A stretch of DNA of 64,000 nucleotides from SCTD01 sp963781675 (lineage in GTDB: Bacteria; Actinomycetota; Actinomycetes; Mycobacteriales; SCTD01): contig CAWAGF010000006.1 of the NCBI GenBank assembly GCA_963781675.1, positions 62,001 through 126,000 on the forward strand. Reading direction: 5' to 3'. A program made the position numbers and the translations under genes. Shown piece by piece: positions 25,022 through 34,037 of the stretch; within the stretch, counting starts at the first letter, position 1; each line of letters begins with the position of its first letter. The notes under the pieces were generated by a model. It worked only from the letters and a program-made list of their open reading frames with translations. It searched no databases and was not told where the DNA came from.

Positions 25022-27118
25022 TCAGCCGTCGACGGCGAGCACGAGCGGGAGCACGTCGCCGGCGCCGGCCTCGCGCAGGACGCGGGCCGCCTCGGTCAGC
25101 GTCCAGCCGGTGTCGGTCCGGTCGTCGACGAGCAGCACCGGTCCGCCGTCCAGCGGCCAGCCGGCCGGCACGGCGAACGCCCCGCGGACGCCGCGCAGCC
25201 GTTGCGCGCTGTTGGAGCGCCCGCCGGGAGGCGTGTCCCGGACCAGGTCGAGCGTGCCGAGCAGCGGCAGCCGGCCGACCGACGCGATCCGCGCCGCGAG
25301 CGAGCCGACGAGCAGCGGCCGGGCGCGGGACGGCACAGCGACGACCCCGGTCGGGCGGGATTCCCACCCCCAGCCCTTGAGCACCTGCACGACCGCCCCG
25401 ACGACGTCGTCCGGCACCTCCGCGTCGGGTCCTGCGAAGACGGTGCGCAGGCGGGTGCCCCAGCCGACGTCCGACAGCCGCCCGAGCGCGCGACCGGACG
25501 CGGCCTGCTGCTCGACCGGGATCCGCCCCTTCACCTCGGTCAGGCCGGTCGGCCACATCTTGCGCGGCTCCACCTCGACGCCGGGCCGGCCGAGCGCAGC
25601 CTGGGCGGCCTCCAGGGACGGCGGCGAGACGTCCGGCGGCAGCGCCCGGCCGGTGCAGCGGTCGCACCGCCCGCACGGCTGCGCGGTGCCGGCCAGCACC
25701 TCCGGGTCGTCGAGCTGCCGCCGCAGGAACAGCATCCGGCAGGCGGCGGCACCCCCCTCGGGGAGAGCGGCGTAGTCCCGCATCGCCTGCTGCTCGGCGG
25801 CCCGGTCGGCCGCGACCCGCGCGTAGCGCTCCTCGTCGTACGCCCACGGCTGCCCGGTGGCGGTCCAGCCGCCGCTGACCCGGTGCACCGCGCCGTCGAC
25901 GTCGAGCACCTTGAGCATCGTCTCGAGCCGGGTGCGTCGCAGGTCGACGTGCGCCTCCAGCGCGGCGGTCGACATGGGCCGGTCCGACAGCGTGCCGAGC
26001 ACCTGGCGCACCTGCTCCTCGGACGGGAAGCCGAGCGAGGCGAAGTACCGCCAGATCGCCTCGTCCTCCGCGCCGGGCAGCAGGACGACCTCGGCCCGCT
26101 CGACGCCGCGCCCTGCGCGCCCGACCTGCTGGTAGTAGGCGATCGGCGACTGCGGCGCACCGAGGTGCACCACGAACCCGAGGTCCGGCTTGTCGAAGCC
26201 CATGCCCAGCGCGCTGGTGGCGACGAGGACCTTGATCCGGTTGGCGAGCAGGTCGTCCTCGGCCGCCCGGCGCTCCGCGTCGTCGGTGCGTCCGGAGTAC
26301 GAGGCGGCCGCGATGCCGCGGCTGCGCAGGAAGGAGGCAAGCTCGTCGGTCGCGGCCACCGTCAGCGTGTAGACGATCCCGCTGCCCGGCAGGTCGGACA
26401 GGTGGTCGGCCAGCCACGCCCAGCGGTGGGCCGCGCTCGGCAGCGGCAGCACCGACAGGTGCAGCGACTCGCGCTCCAGCACGCCGCGCAGGACGACGGC
26501 CTCGCCGCCGCTGCCGGTGGCGAGCTGCTCGGCGACGTCGGCGACGACGCGGGCGTTCGCGGTCGCCGTCGTCGCGAGCACGGGCGTGCCGGCCGGCAGC
26601 TCGGTGAGCAGCGTGCGGATGCGCCGGTAGTCCGGCCGGAAGTCGTGCCCCCAGTCGGAGATGCAGTGCGCCTCGTCGACGACGAGCAGCCCGGCGGTGG
26701 CCGCGAGCGAGGGCAGCACCGCGTCGCGGAAGCCGGGGTTGTTCAGGCGCTCCGGGCTGACGAGCAGCACGTCGACCTCGCCGCGGCCGACCGCGTCGTA
26801 CACCAGCGACCAGTCGTCGACGTTGCTGGAGTTGACCGTCACGGCGCGGATGCCGGCGCGCTGCGCGGCGGCGATCTGGTTGCGCATCAGGGCGAGCAGC
26901 GGGCTGACGATGACGGTCGGTCCGGCGCCGGACGCGCGCAGCAGCGCCGTCGCGACGAAGTAGACGGCCGACTTGCCCCAGCCGGTGCGCTGGACGACCA
27001 GCGCGCGCCGGCGGCCGCTGACCAGCGCGTCGATCGCCGTCCACTGGTCCTCGCGCAGCACGGCGGACTCGCCGGCCAGCGCGCGCAGGTGCTTCTCGGC
27101 GTCGTCCCGGGTCGTCAC
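25022..27118 (-). CDS. RecQ-family DNA helicase with C-terminal phosphoribosyltransferase-like segment
   Basis: 698 residues. Walker A RTGWGKS at 44-50, DEAH box VDEAHCISDWGHDFRPDYRR at about 147-166, motif V/VI KVLVATSALGMGFDKPDL and YYQQVGRAGRG, then a zinc-binding cluster (ACRM, QPCGRCDRC). These are RecQ 3'-5' helicase features. Beyond the zinc domain are about 190 residues ending in GGPVLLVDDRTDTGWTL, which matches the PRPP-binding VDDxxDTGxTL loop of type I phosphoribosyltransferases. No HRDC domain is seen. The GTG start has TAGGGT seven bases upstream (leaderless). Expected role: recombination and fork repair; the tail's job is unknown. Confidence 0.88.
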   Translation of the reverse strand: MTTRDDAEKHLRALAGESAVLREDQWTAIDALVSGRRRALVVQRTGWGKSAVYFVATALLRASGAGPTVIVSPLLALMRNQIAAAQRAGIRAVTVNSSNVDDWSLVYDAVGRGEVDVLLVSPERLNNPGFRDAVLPSLAATAGLLVVDEAHCISDWGHDFRPDYRRIRTLLTELPAGTPVLATTATANARVVADVAEQLATGSGGEAVVLRGVLERESLHLSVLPLPSAAHRWAWLADHLSDLPGSGIVYTLTVAATDELASFLRSRGIAAASYSGRTDDAERRAAEDDLLANRIKVLVATSALGMGFDKPDLGFVVHLGAPQSPIAYYQQVGRAGRGVERAEVVLLPGAEDEAIWRYFASLGFPSEEQVRQVLGTLSDRPMSTAALEAHVDLRRTRLETMLKVLDVDGAVHRVSGGWTATGQPWAYDEERYARVAADRAAEQQAMRDYAALPEGGAAACRMLFLRRQLDDPEVLAGTAQPCGRCDRCTGRALPPDVSPPSLEAAQAALGRPGVEVEPRKMWPTGLTEVKGRIPVEQQAASGRALGRLSDVGWGTRLRTVFAGPDAEVPDDVVGAVVQVLKGWGWESRPTGVVAVPSRARPLLVGSLAARIASVGRLPLLGTLDLVRDTPPGGRSNSAQRLRGVRGAFAVPAGWPLDGGPVLLVDDRTDTGWTLTEAARVLREAGAGDVLPLVLAVDG

Positions 27119-27125
27119 CCGCGGA

Positions 27126-27131
27126 ACCCTA
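27126..27131 (-). promoter_or_regulatory. -10 element of a probable leaderless promoter (recQ-like gene)
   Basis: TAGGGT on the minus strand, seven bases before GTG at 27118. Confidence 0.55.
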
Positions 27132-27205
27132 GGCGGGCGGCAGCAGCATCCGCTCGCCCCGGCGCAGCGGGCGCACGCCGGTGACGTACCTCGACGAGCG
27201 GCGGG

Positions 27206-27472
27206 CTACCCGAGCAGGGCCGCTCCGCCGGCCATCGCGACGAGCAGGCCGAGCATCACCACCGGCACCACCCACCCGGGCACCGTCCGGGCGGCCGTCG
27301 CCGGCCGCCGGCGCGCGGCGCGGACGCACAGGCCCACGACCGCCTCGACGGCCAGCAGCGCGCCGGCGAGCAGCGGCAGCCCTGCGGCGGCGAGCAGCGC
27401 GGAGGCGGCCAGCAGCGGCAGCACCCAGACCACGACGAGGACGACCGTCTCGGTCCGGTCGCGCTCGCCCAT
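27206..27472 (-). CDS. Small membrane protein of unknown function
   Basis: 88 residues starting MGERDRTETVVLVVVWVLPLL. Three hydrophobic stretches are visible: about 9-27, 30-48 and 66-87, the first two separated only by a short turn and the last preceded by an Arg-rich segment (AARRRPATAART). Probably an inner-membrane protein with two or three helices. I do not recognise the family. CAGGAT lies six bases before the ATG, a repeated start context in this genome. It diverges from the DUF349 gene. Confidence 0.65.
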   Translation of the reverse strand: MGERDRTETVVLVVVWVLPLLAASALLAAAGLPLLAGALLAVEAVVGLCVRAARRRPATAARTVPGWVVPVVMLGLLVAMAGGAALLG

Positions 27473-27596
27473 GCCGCCATCCTGCCCGGGGTGCCCACGG
27501 CCGAGCGGCCGATCGGCGAGGATGGAGGGGTACCGCGCCCGCACAGGGCGCACAGGCGCGCCCGCGAGGCGCTCCGCGACACCGAGGGTGAGGACC

Positions 27597-28868
27597 ATGA
27601 GCGACTGGGGCCGGGTGGCCGAGGACGGCACCGTGTTCGTCAAGACCGCGGACGGCGAGCGCGAGGTCGGGTCCTGGCAGGCCGGCACGCCCGAGGAGGG
27701 CCTGGCGCACTTCGCCCGGCGCTACGAGGTGATCTCCACCGAGGTGGCGCTGCTCGAGCAGCGGCTGCGCAGCGGCGCCGGCGACCCCCAGCAGGTCGCC
27801 CAGTCGGCGCAGCGCCTGAAGGGCACCATCCCGACGGCCGCCGCCGTGGGCGACCTGTCCTCGCTGGAGCGCCGCGTCGACGTGCTGCTCGAGAAGACCG
27901 CCGAGGCCGTCGAGGCGGGCAAGGCCAAGAAGGCCGAGGCCCGCGCCCGCGCCGCCGAGGCCAAGGCCGCGCTGGCCGAGGAGGCCGAGCAGCTGGCCGG
28001 CAGCAGCGAGTGGAAGGCCGCCGGCGAGCGCCTGCGCACCCTCGGCGACGACTGGAAGCGCCTGCCGCACCTGGACCGCAAGGTCGAGGACGAGCTCTGG
28101 CAGCGCATCGCCGCCGCCCGCAAGCGCTTCACCGAGCGCCGCACCCAGCACTTCGCGGCCCTCGAGGAGCAGCGCGGCGTCAGCCAGCAGCGCAAGGAGA
28201 AGATCATTCAGGAGGCCGAGAGCCTGTCCTCCTCCACCGAGTGGGGGCCGACCGCAGGTCGCTACAAGCAGCTGATGAGCGACTGGAAGACCGCCGGCCG
28301 CGCGCCGCGCGAGGTCGAGGACGAGCTGTGGGGCCGCTTCAAGGCCGCGCAGGACGCCTTCTTCAGCGCCCGCAACGGCCACTTCGCCGTCCAGGACGAG
28401 GAGCTGCGCGGCAACCAGAAGGTCAAGGAGGAGATCCTCGCCGAGGCCGAGACCATCGACCCGGCGCAGGGCCTCGACAAGGCCAAGGCCCGGCTGCGCA
28501 CCCTCCAGGACCGCTGGGAGGCCGCCGGCAAGGTCCCGCGCGACGTCATGCGCTCCCTCGAGGACCGCATGGGCGCGGTCGAGGAGAAGGTCCGCGGCGC
28601 CGGCGAGCAGCGCTTCAAGGCCAGCGACGAGTCGCCCTTCGCCGCCAAGCTGCGCGAGAAGGTCGTCGAGCTCGAGCAGAAGCTGGACAAGGCCCGTGCG
28701 GCCGGCCGGCCCACCGAGGAGCTCGAGGCGGCGCTCGCGACGCAGAAGCAGTGGCTCCAGCAGGCGGGCGGCTCGACCAGCACCCCGACCGGCCCGGCCG
28801 ACCCGGCGCCCTCCTCCGCTCCCGCGAAGAAGAAGCCGACGACCGCCTGGGTCCGCGCGGACGGCTAG
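27597..28868 (+). CDS. DUF349 domain protein
   Basis: 423 residues. At least three DUF349 repeats, each with the pattern W-K-x-AG/LP-R-x-x-E-DELW-x-R-F/I-x-A-A-x-x-x-F: DDWKRLPHLDRKVEDELWQR, SDWKTAGRAPREVEDELWGR and a third QDRWEAAGKVPRDVMRSLEDR. The chain between is almost all charged helix and likely coiled coil (AKKAEARARAAEAKAALAEEAEQL). The C-terminus is Pro/Lys-rich. Actinobacterial members are common single genes of unknown role; in E. coli the DUF349 protein YeeO/YcjX link is not established, so no function is proposed. Its stop shares CTAG with the convergent M23-like gene. Confidence 0.88.
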   Translation: MSDWGRVAEDGTVFVKTADGEREVGSWQAGTPEEGLAHFARRYEVISTEVALLEQRLRSGAGDPQQVAQSAQRLKGTIPTAAAVGDLSSLERRVDVLLEKTAEAVEAGKAKKAEARARAAEAKAALAEEAEQLAGSSEWKAAGERLRTLGDDWKRLPHLDRKVEDELWQRIAAARKRFTERRTQHFAALEEQRGVSQQRKEKIIQEAESLSSSTEWGPTAGRYKQLMSDWKTAGRAPREVEDELWGRFKAAQDAFFSARNGHFAVQDEELRGNQKVKEEILAEAETIDPAQGLDKAKARLRTLQDRWEAAGKVPRDVMRSLEDRMGAVEEKVRGAGEQRFKASDESPFAAKLREKVVELEQKLDKARAAGRPTEELEAALATQKQWLQQAGGSTSTPTGPADPAPSSAPAKKKPTTAWVRADG

Positions 28869-29618
28869 TCGCAGGTCCGGCCGGACGGCCGGTCCTCGAT
28901 GCTGGGGTCGACGACCTCGACGTGCACGTGCGGCCAGTGCGGCGCGACGGTGTGCTCGTCGACCTGCGAGGCGAACGGCAGCAGGCGGGCGTGCGCGCCC
29001 ACGACGGTGACGCCTGCCTGCACCCGGTCGCCCTCGCCGACGCGCAGCCCCTCGAAGTGCAGGAGCTTGACCTCCCAGCCGGGCCGCGCGTCGGGCTCGA
29101 CGACGAGGTACTGGTCCACGTGCTCGCAGTACAGGGTGTAGGTCCCGGCGCGCACGACGGTGCCGGTGACGGGGGAGCGCAGCGGTCGCGCCGGGTCCAC
29201 CACCACGTCGGCCGCGCCCTGGCTGGCCGTCCCGCGCGAGCGCGACCCCAGCAGGCCGATCCGCGGGTCCTTGCCGACCGGCTCCTGCGGCTGCGCGCCG
29301 TCGTGGCCGGACTCGTGCAGGCCGACGACCTCCACGACCTCGCCCGGGAAGTGCAGCACCACCGGGCCGACCCGGGCGTACGGCGCGTAGCCGGTGCGCA
29401 GCACGCTGCGGACCACGGTGGGCACGGGGCTGGGCACCGGGCTGGGCACCGGGGCTCGGCACCGGGCTCGGGACAGCGCGGGGCACCGGAGCCGGGCTGG
29501 TCGCGGGAGGCGGCACCGGTGCAGCCAGCGACGTGCCGCCGGCGGGTGCGGCGGCGACGAGCGCGGCGACGGTCAGCACGGCGGCGTTCGCCGCACCGAG
29601 GAGCAGGGGTACGCGCAC
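28865..29618 (-). CDS. Secreted M23/LytM-like domain protein, with frame break and degenerate active site
   Basis: About 250 residues when restored. A signal peptide (VRVPLLLGAANAAVLTVAAL, Ala-rich cleavage region) is followed by a Pro/Ser/Val repeat linker encoded by near-identical 12-base units, then an M23-like beta domain: SPVTGTVVRAG, EVKLLHFEGLRVGEGDRVQAGVTVVG and HWPHVHVEV. The final HxH zinc motif is present, but the first His/Asp motif of LytM peptidases is replaced by SQGAAD, so peptidase activity is doubtful. One extra base in a run at 29451-29454, inside the linker repeats, splits the frame. The GTG at 29618 sits seven bases after TACCGT. Confidence 0.72.
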
Positions 29619-29625
29619 CCCCACC

Positions 29626-29631
29626 ACGGTA
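29626..29631 (-). promoter_or_regulatory. -10 element of a probable leaderless promoter (M23-like gene)
   Basis: TACCGT on the minus strand, seven bases before the GTG at 29618. This favours that start over the upstream in-frame GTGs at 29624 and 29627. Confidence 0.45.
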
Positions 29632-29636
29632 GGCGG

Positions 29637-30335
29637 CTAGACCACCTTGCTGCGCAGGAAGTCCACCGTCCGGGACCAGGCCAGCTGGGCGTCCTCGGCG
29701 GAGTACGTCCCGAGCTTGTTGGTGTCGTTGTGGAACGCGTGCGCGGCGTCGTAGAAGTGGAACTCGACCTCCGCACCGGACTCGCTGCGGATCTGCTCGG
29801 CCTGCGCCTTGGCGTCGTCGGCCGGGTAGAAGTCGTCCTTCAGCCCGTAGTGGCCCTGCACCGCGGCGGTCAGGCCGGTGTACGTGGACGGCACCGCGGG
29901 GCCGACGCCGTAGTACGGCACGGCCGCGGAGACCTTCTCGCCCTGCTGGGCGGCGAGCAGGAGGACGAAGCCGCCGCCCATGCAGAAGCCGACCGCGCCG
30001 ACGGTGCCGCTCGTGACGGCCTCGTGGCCGAGCAGGAAGTCGACGGCACCGCCGAGCTCGCGCGCCGACTCGTCGAGCGGCAGCGACATCATCATCGAGC
30101 CGGCCTCGTCGGCGTCGTGCGTGGTGCGGCCGCCGTAGAGGTCGGGCGCGAGGGCGACGAAGCCCTCGGCAGCCAGCCGGTCGGTGACGTCGGCGATGTG
30201 GTCGGTCAGGCCCCACCACTCCTGGATGACGATCACGCCGGGGCCGGAGCCGGAGGCCGGCAGCGCGAGGTAGCCGTGCGCCTCGCCGCTGCCGCTGGGG
30301 AAGGTGGTGTTCTGCCGCGAGCCCTGGTCAGCCAT
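29637..30335 (-). CDS. Dienelactone hydrolase family protein
   Basis: 232-residue alpha/beta hydrolase. The Cys nucleophile sits in VGFCMGGG (C118), the catalytic Asp is in GLKDDFYP (about 167) and the His in AAHAFHND (H199), the Cys-Asp-His triad of dienelactone hydrolases. IQEWWGLTDHIADVTDRLA near residue 38 is also diagnostic. Family members hydrolyse lactones or esters in aromatic degradation, but many have other small-ester substrates and there is no aromatic gene cluster nearby. TAGGGT lies seven bases before the ATG (leaderless). It overlaps neither neighbour. Confidence 0.92.
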   Translation of the reverse strand: MADQGSRQNTTFPSGSGEAHGYLALPASGSGPGVIVIQEWWGLTDHIADVTDRLAAEGFVALAPDLYGGRTTHDADEAGSMMMSLPLDESARELGGAVDFLLGHEAVTSGTVGAVGFCMGGGFVLLLAAQQGEKVSAAVPYYGVGPAVPSTYTGLTAAVQGHYGLKDDFYPADDAKAQAEQIRSESGAEVEFHFYDAAHAFHNDTNKLGTYSAEDAQLAWSRTVDFLRSKVV

Positions 30336-30342
30336 GGCGCCG

Positions 30343-30348
30343 ACCCTA
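30343..30348 (-). promoter_or_regulatory. -10 element of a probable leaderless promoter (dienelactone hydrolase)
   Basis: TAGGGT on the minus strand, seven bases before ATG 30335; it sits just before the end of the preceding acyltransferase gene. Confidence 0.55.
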
Positions 30349-30351
30349 GTG

Positions 30352-32443
30352 TCAGCGGACGGCGAGCGCCTGTCCGAGGTACGGCGCGAGCCGCCGCGCG
30401 TACGCCGCCGTGAGGTGCCGTCCGTCGGTGTAGGCGGGGGTGCTGCCGACGACGGCCGGGCACTGCCCGCCGGCGCAGAACCACGGCTCCGGGTCGACGT
30501 AGGACGCGCGTGCCTGCTGCGCGGCCGCCTGCTCGGCGGCGCGGACCTTCGTCCACTCCTCGCTCAGCGGCTCGGTGCAGTCGGACGGCTCCGAGACGCG
30601 GGTGACGCACTCCTGCACGTTCCCGGCGCGGGGCGGCTGCCCGAGCAGGACCACGTCGTCGGACACGGCCCGCAGCCGGCGCAGCGTCTCGTACATCCCG
30701 TCCTCCCAGCGCGCGTAGCGCTGGTCGCCCTCCGGCTGCGTGACCTGGTTGCCGACCAGGCTGAGGCTGTTGCTCAGCACGACGAGCTCGGGGCGCAGCG
30801 CCTGCACCTGGTCGAGGGCCCACTCCTTGTGCGCGCTGCACTGGTGGAACGGCTCCTCGGGCCGCTCGCGGAAGAACATCACCGCGGGCAGCGGGCACTG
30901 GTTGCGCGTCAGCACCTGGATGACGAAGCCCTGCGGCTCGAGCACCTCGCGCAGCGCCGGCAGCCAGCTGATCGCCATCGAGTCGCCGATGAGCGCCGCG
31001 GTGCGGGTGGCGCCGGGCGGGCCGTACCGGCACTTCTCGACGTTGCCGCTGTTGACGTTGTCGCAGCGGTCCTCGATCCACTCCGGGGACCCGGCGTAGC
31101 GGATGCCCTCGAGCGGCGGGTCCAGCAGCGGCCAGGCGTCGGGGGCGACGGACGCGGCGATCTCCTGCCGCAGCGCGTCGAGGTCCGCGGAGCCAGCGCT
31201 GGTGCCGGGCACCGGCCGCTCGGCAGCCGTCGGGGCGGCGCTGTCCTGCTGCAGCGCCAGGGCCGGCAGGACGAAGCCGCCGCCGAGCAGTGCGGCCGTC
31301 GCCCCGAGCGCGACAGCGGCGCGGCGGCGCGCCGTGTGGCGGACCGGCTTGCGGGACAGCCACGAGGACCGCCGCACCGGCTCCTCCACCAGGTGGTGGC
31401 ACAGCTCGGCGAGCACGAGCGAGAGCACCAGCGGGACGACGACCTGCAGGCCCTCGGGGAGAACGGCGGTGCACAGGACCAGCACCGGCCAGTGCCACAG
31501 GTAGAGCGAGTACGAGAGCCGGCCGAGGTGCTTGGCCACCGGGTTGACCAGCACCGGGTTCCTGCCTGCGGCGCCGGCCTCGCCCCCGAGCAGGACCAGG
31601 CCGGTGGCCAGCACCGGCAGGAGCGCCGCGCTGCCCGGGAAGGGCGTCTGCTCGGTGTAGGCGACCGCCGACGCGAGGATGCCCCCGAGCCCGACCCAGC
31701 CCAGGGCGGTGCCCGCCGCGACGGGGATCCGGCGCGGCACGCTGGTCTGCGCCAGCACCGCGAGCAGGGCGCCGACGCCGAGCTCCCACGCGCGGGCCGG
31801 CGTCGAGAAGTACGCCGCGGTGGAGTCCGCCGCGGTCGACACGACCGACCAGGTCAGCGACGCGAGCGTGACGACCAGCAGCACCGCGCCCGCCCCGCGC
31901 CGCCGGCCCAGCCAGAGCGCCAGCACCAGCAGGCACGGCCAGACGACGTAGAACTGCTCCTCGACCGCGAGCGACCAGTAGTGCTGCACCGGCGAGGCCG
32001 GCCGGGTGTCGTCGAAGTAGTCGGTGCCGATCGCCGAGAAGCGGACGTTGGCCAGGAAGCCCAGCGACCACAGCGAGTCCCGCACCGCCTGGCCGGCGCG
32101 CTCGCCGGTGAACAGCAGGAAGGCAGCCACGTTCGTGACGGCCAGCACGAGCACCGCGGCCGGCATCAGCCGCCGCACCCGTCGTCGCGTAGAAGTCGCG
32201 CAGGCTGATCCGGCCGCTGCGGGCGTGCTCGCGCAGCAGCAGCCCGGTGATGAGGAAGCCGGAGATGACGAAGAAGACGTCCACGCCGACGTAGCCGCCC
32301 GCGGGGACGCCGAGCACGTGGCTGGCCACGACGAGCAGCACCGCGACCGCGCGCAGGCCCTCGACGTCCGGCCGGAACGTGTCGCTGGGGGAGGGTTCCA
32401 CGCGCCGGACCGCGGGCACCGGGTGGCGCTGCGTGCCTGCCAT
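30352..32443 (-). CDS. O-acyltransferase of the OafA/YrhL type with SGNH domain, with frame break
   Basis: About 696 residues when one extra base is removed near 32187. The N-terminal acyltransferase-3 domain begins FRPDVEGLRAVAVLLVVASH and GGYVGVDVFFVISGFLITGLL and has about ten membrane helices, with HYWSLAVEEQFYVVWP and the LSYSLYLWHWPVLVL block. A linker leads to a C-terminal SGNH hydrolase-like domain with GDSMAISWLPAL and TDGRHLTAAYA (DxxH). Such proteins move acyl groups onto cell-surface polysaccharides. The frame passes from SLRDFYA to RRVRRLMPAAVLVLAV across the break. GGGAGG ten bases before the ATG is the ribosome-binding site. Divergent from the PI-PLC-like gene. Confidence 0.82.
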
Positions 32444-32553
32444 GCCGGCGGTGCCTCCCGCTCCTGGTCGTGGTGGTCGTACGACGGTACGTCGCCGGCA
32501 GGGGCTGCGCCGTGCACGTCGAACCCTGCAGCACACCCAGCTCCGGAGGAACC

Positions 32554-33924
32554 GTGCACCGCGTCCTGCTCGCCAGCGCCCTCGCCGCCACCCTGCTCGT
32601 GCCCGCCGCGGCCTCGGCCGACCCGGTGCAGGACGCCGCGGCGCGCCTCTCGCAGAAGGCCGGCGAGCAGGCGGCCGCCACCTGCCGCCGCACGGCCGGG
32701 CGCGAGGAGTGCGCGCAGGCGCTCGGCACCACGGACGCGAGCGCCGCGGCGGTGGCGGCGTACGAGGCGTCCGAGACCTCGCGGGCCCTGGCCCTGCAGC
32801 GCACGCTCGGCGACGGGCTGCCGCTGCAGGCCGGCCTGTGGATCGGGACGCACAACTCCGCGAACAGCACGAGCGAGCAGGCCAGCGCGTCGACGTCGGA
32901 CAGCAACCAGCAGCTCTCGCTCACCGACCAGCTGCGCCTGGACGTGCGCAGCCTGGAGCTGGACGCGCACTGGTTCCCGGCGGTCCGCTCCGCCGGGCGG
33001 GCGCCGGTGCTGTGCCACGCGGAGGCCGCGCCGGTGCACGCCGGCTGCTCCACCGAGCGGCTGCTCGCCGACGGGCTGGCCGAGGTGCGGGCCTGGCTGG
33101 TGGCCCACCCGGCCGAGGTCGTCCTGCTCTACCTGGAGGACCACCTGGAGGAGCAGGAGGGCCACGACCGGGCCGCCGCCGACGTGCTCGCCGCGCTCGG
33201 CGACCGCCTCTACGCGCCGGCCGGCGGGGAGTGCACCCAGCTCCCGCTGACGCTGACCCGGGACGCCGTGCGCGCGGCCGGCAAGCAGGTCGTGATCATG
33301 ACGGGCGGCTGCCGCCGCGGGGTCGGCAGCGCCTGGCACGGGATCGCCTTCGCCGAGACGCAGCGGCAGGAGGACCGGCCGACGGGCTACGGCGGCTACC
33401 CGCGCTGCGGCGGCGCCGACCTGTCCCGCGAGGACGCCGTCTTCCGGCGCTACTTCGAGGACAGCACGTTCGTGAACCGGGCGACCGCGGTGGCCGGCCA
33501 GGCGAGCACCGACGACGGCATCACGCCGGAGACCGCGGCCGCGATGACCCGCTGCGGCGTCGACCTGCTCGGGCTGGACCAGCTGGTCCCGGGCGACGGT
33601 CGGCTGGACGCGCTCGTGTGGAGCTTCGCGCCGGGCCAGCTGGACCGCGCCGGGGTGGCGGTCCAGCGGGCGCAGGACGGGCGCTGGGAGGCGGCTGCGG
33701 GCACCGGACGCCTGCCCGCCGCGTGCCGGCTGCCGGACGGCTCGTGGACCGTGACCGGCGTGGGGCCGCGCCGGTCGGCAGCGGGCCGGTGCGCGGACCT
33801 GGGTGGCGCCTTCGACGTGCCGCGCCGGGGGCGCGACGCCCAGCTGCTGCTCGAGGCGCAGCGGGCGGCCGGCGCGGACCGCGTCTGGCTGGCGCTGGCG
33901 AAGACCGGCGGCAGCTGGGCCTAG
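32554..33924 (+). CDS. Secreted phosphatidylinositol-phospholipase C domain protein
   Basis: 456 residues from a GTG with GGAGG four bases upstream. The signal peptide VHRVLLASALAATLLVPAAASA is followed by a Cys-containing region and then a PI-PLC X-type barrel: LWIGTHNSANS (first catalytic His), LRLDVRSLELDAHWF, VLLYLEDHLE and VVIMTGGCRRG. Bacterial relatives cleave phosphatidylinositol or glycosyl-PI; actinobacterial ones are mostly uncharacterised. The C-terminal about 90 residues (VWSFAPGQLDRAGVAVQ and on) look like a separate beta domain. It likely acts outside the cell. A strong hairpin follows its stop. Confidence 0.8.
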   Translation: MHRVLLASALAATLLVPAAASADPVQDAAARLSQKAGEQAAATCRRTAGREECAQALGTTDASAAAVAAYEASETSRALALQRTLGDGLPLQAGLWIGTHNSANSTSEQASASTSDSNQQLSLTDQLRLDVRSLELDAHWFPAVRSAGRAPVLCHAEAAPVHAGCSTERLLADGLAEVRAWLVAHPAEVVLLYLEDHLEEQEGHDRAAADVLAALGDRLYAPAGGECTQLPLTLTRDAVRAAGKQVVIMTGGCRRGVGSAWHGIAFAETQRQEDRPTGYGGYPRCGGADLSREDAVFRRYFEDSTFVNRATAVAGQASTDDGITPETAAAMTRCGVDLLGLDQLVPGDGRLDALVWSFAPGQLDRAGVAVQRAQDGRWEAAAGTGRLPAACRLPDGSWTVTGVGPRRSAAGRCADLGGAFDVPRRGRDAQLLLEAQRAAGADRVWLALAKTGGSWA

Positions 33925-33989
33925 CGCGGGCGGTGCGCCTCCAGGGGCGCCCGCAGGGTCAGCTCGGCTGCCCGAGCCGCAGACGACGA

Positions 33990-34016
33990 ACGGCCGCCGG
34001 GGTTCCCGGCGGCCGT
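33990..34016. terminator. Bidirectional terminator hairpin
   Basis: A 12-bp perfect stem (ACGGCCGCCGGG with its complement) around a 3-base loop, between convergent genes ending at 33924 and 34038. There is no strong T-run, as is common in G+C-rich actinobacteria. Confidence 0.75.
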
Positions 34017-34037
34017 GCGTGCGTACGAGGGGTGCTG

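Noticed and set aside
27597..28868. Naming the DUF349 protein as a stress or filament protein
   Set aside because: Coiled-coil content alone does not support this; no role was assigned.
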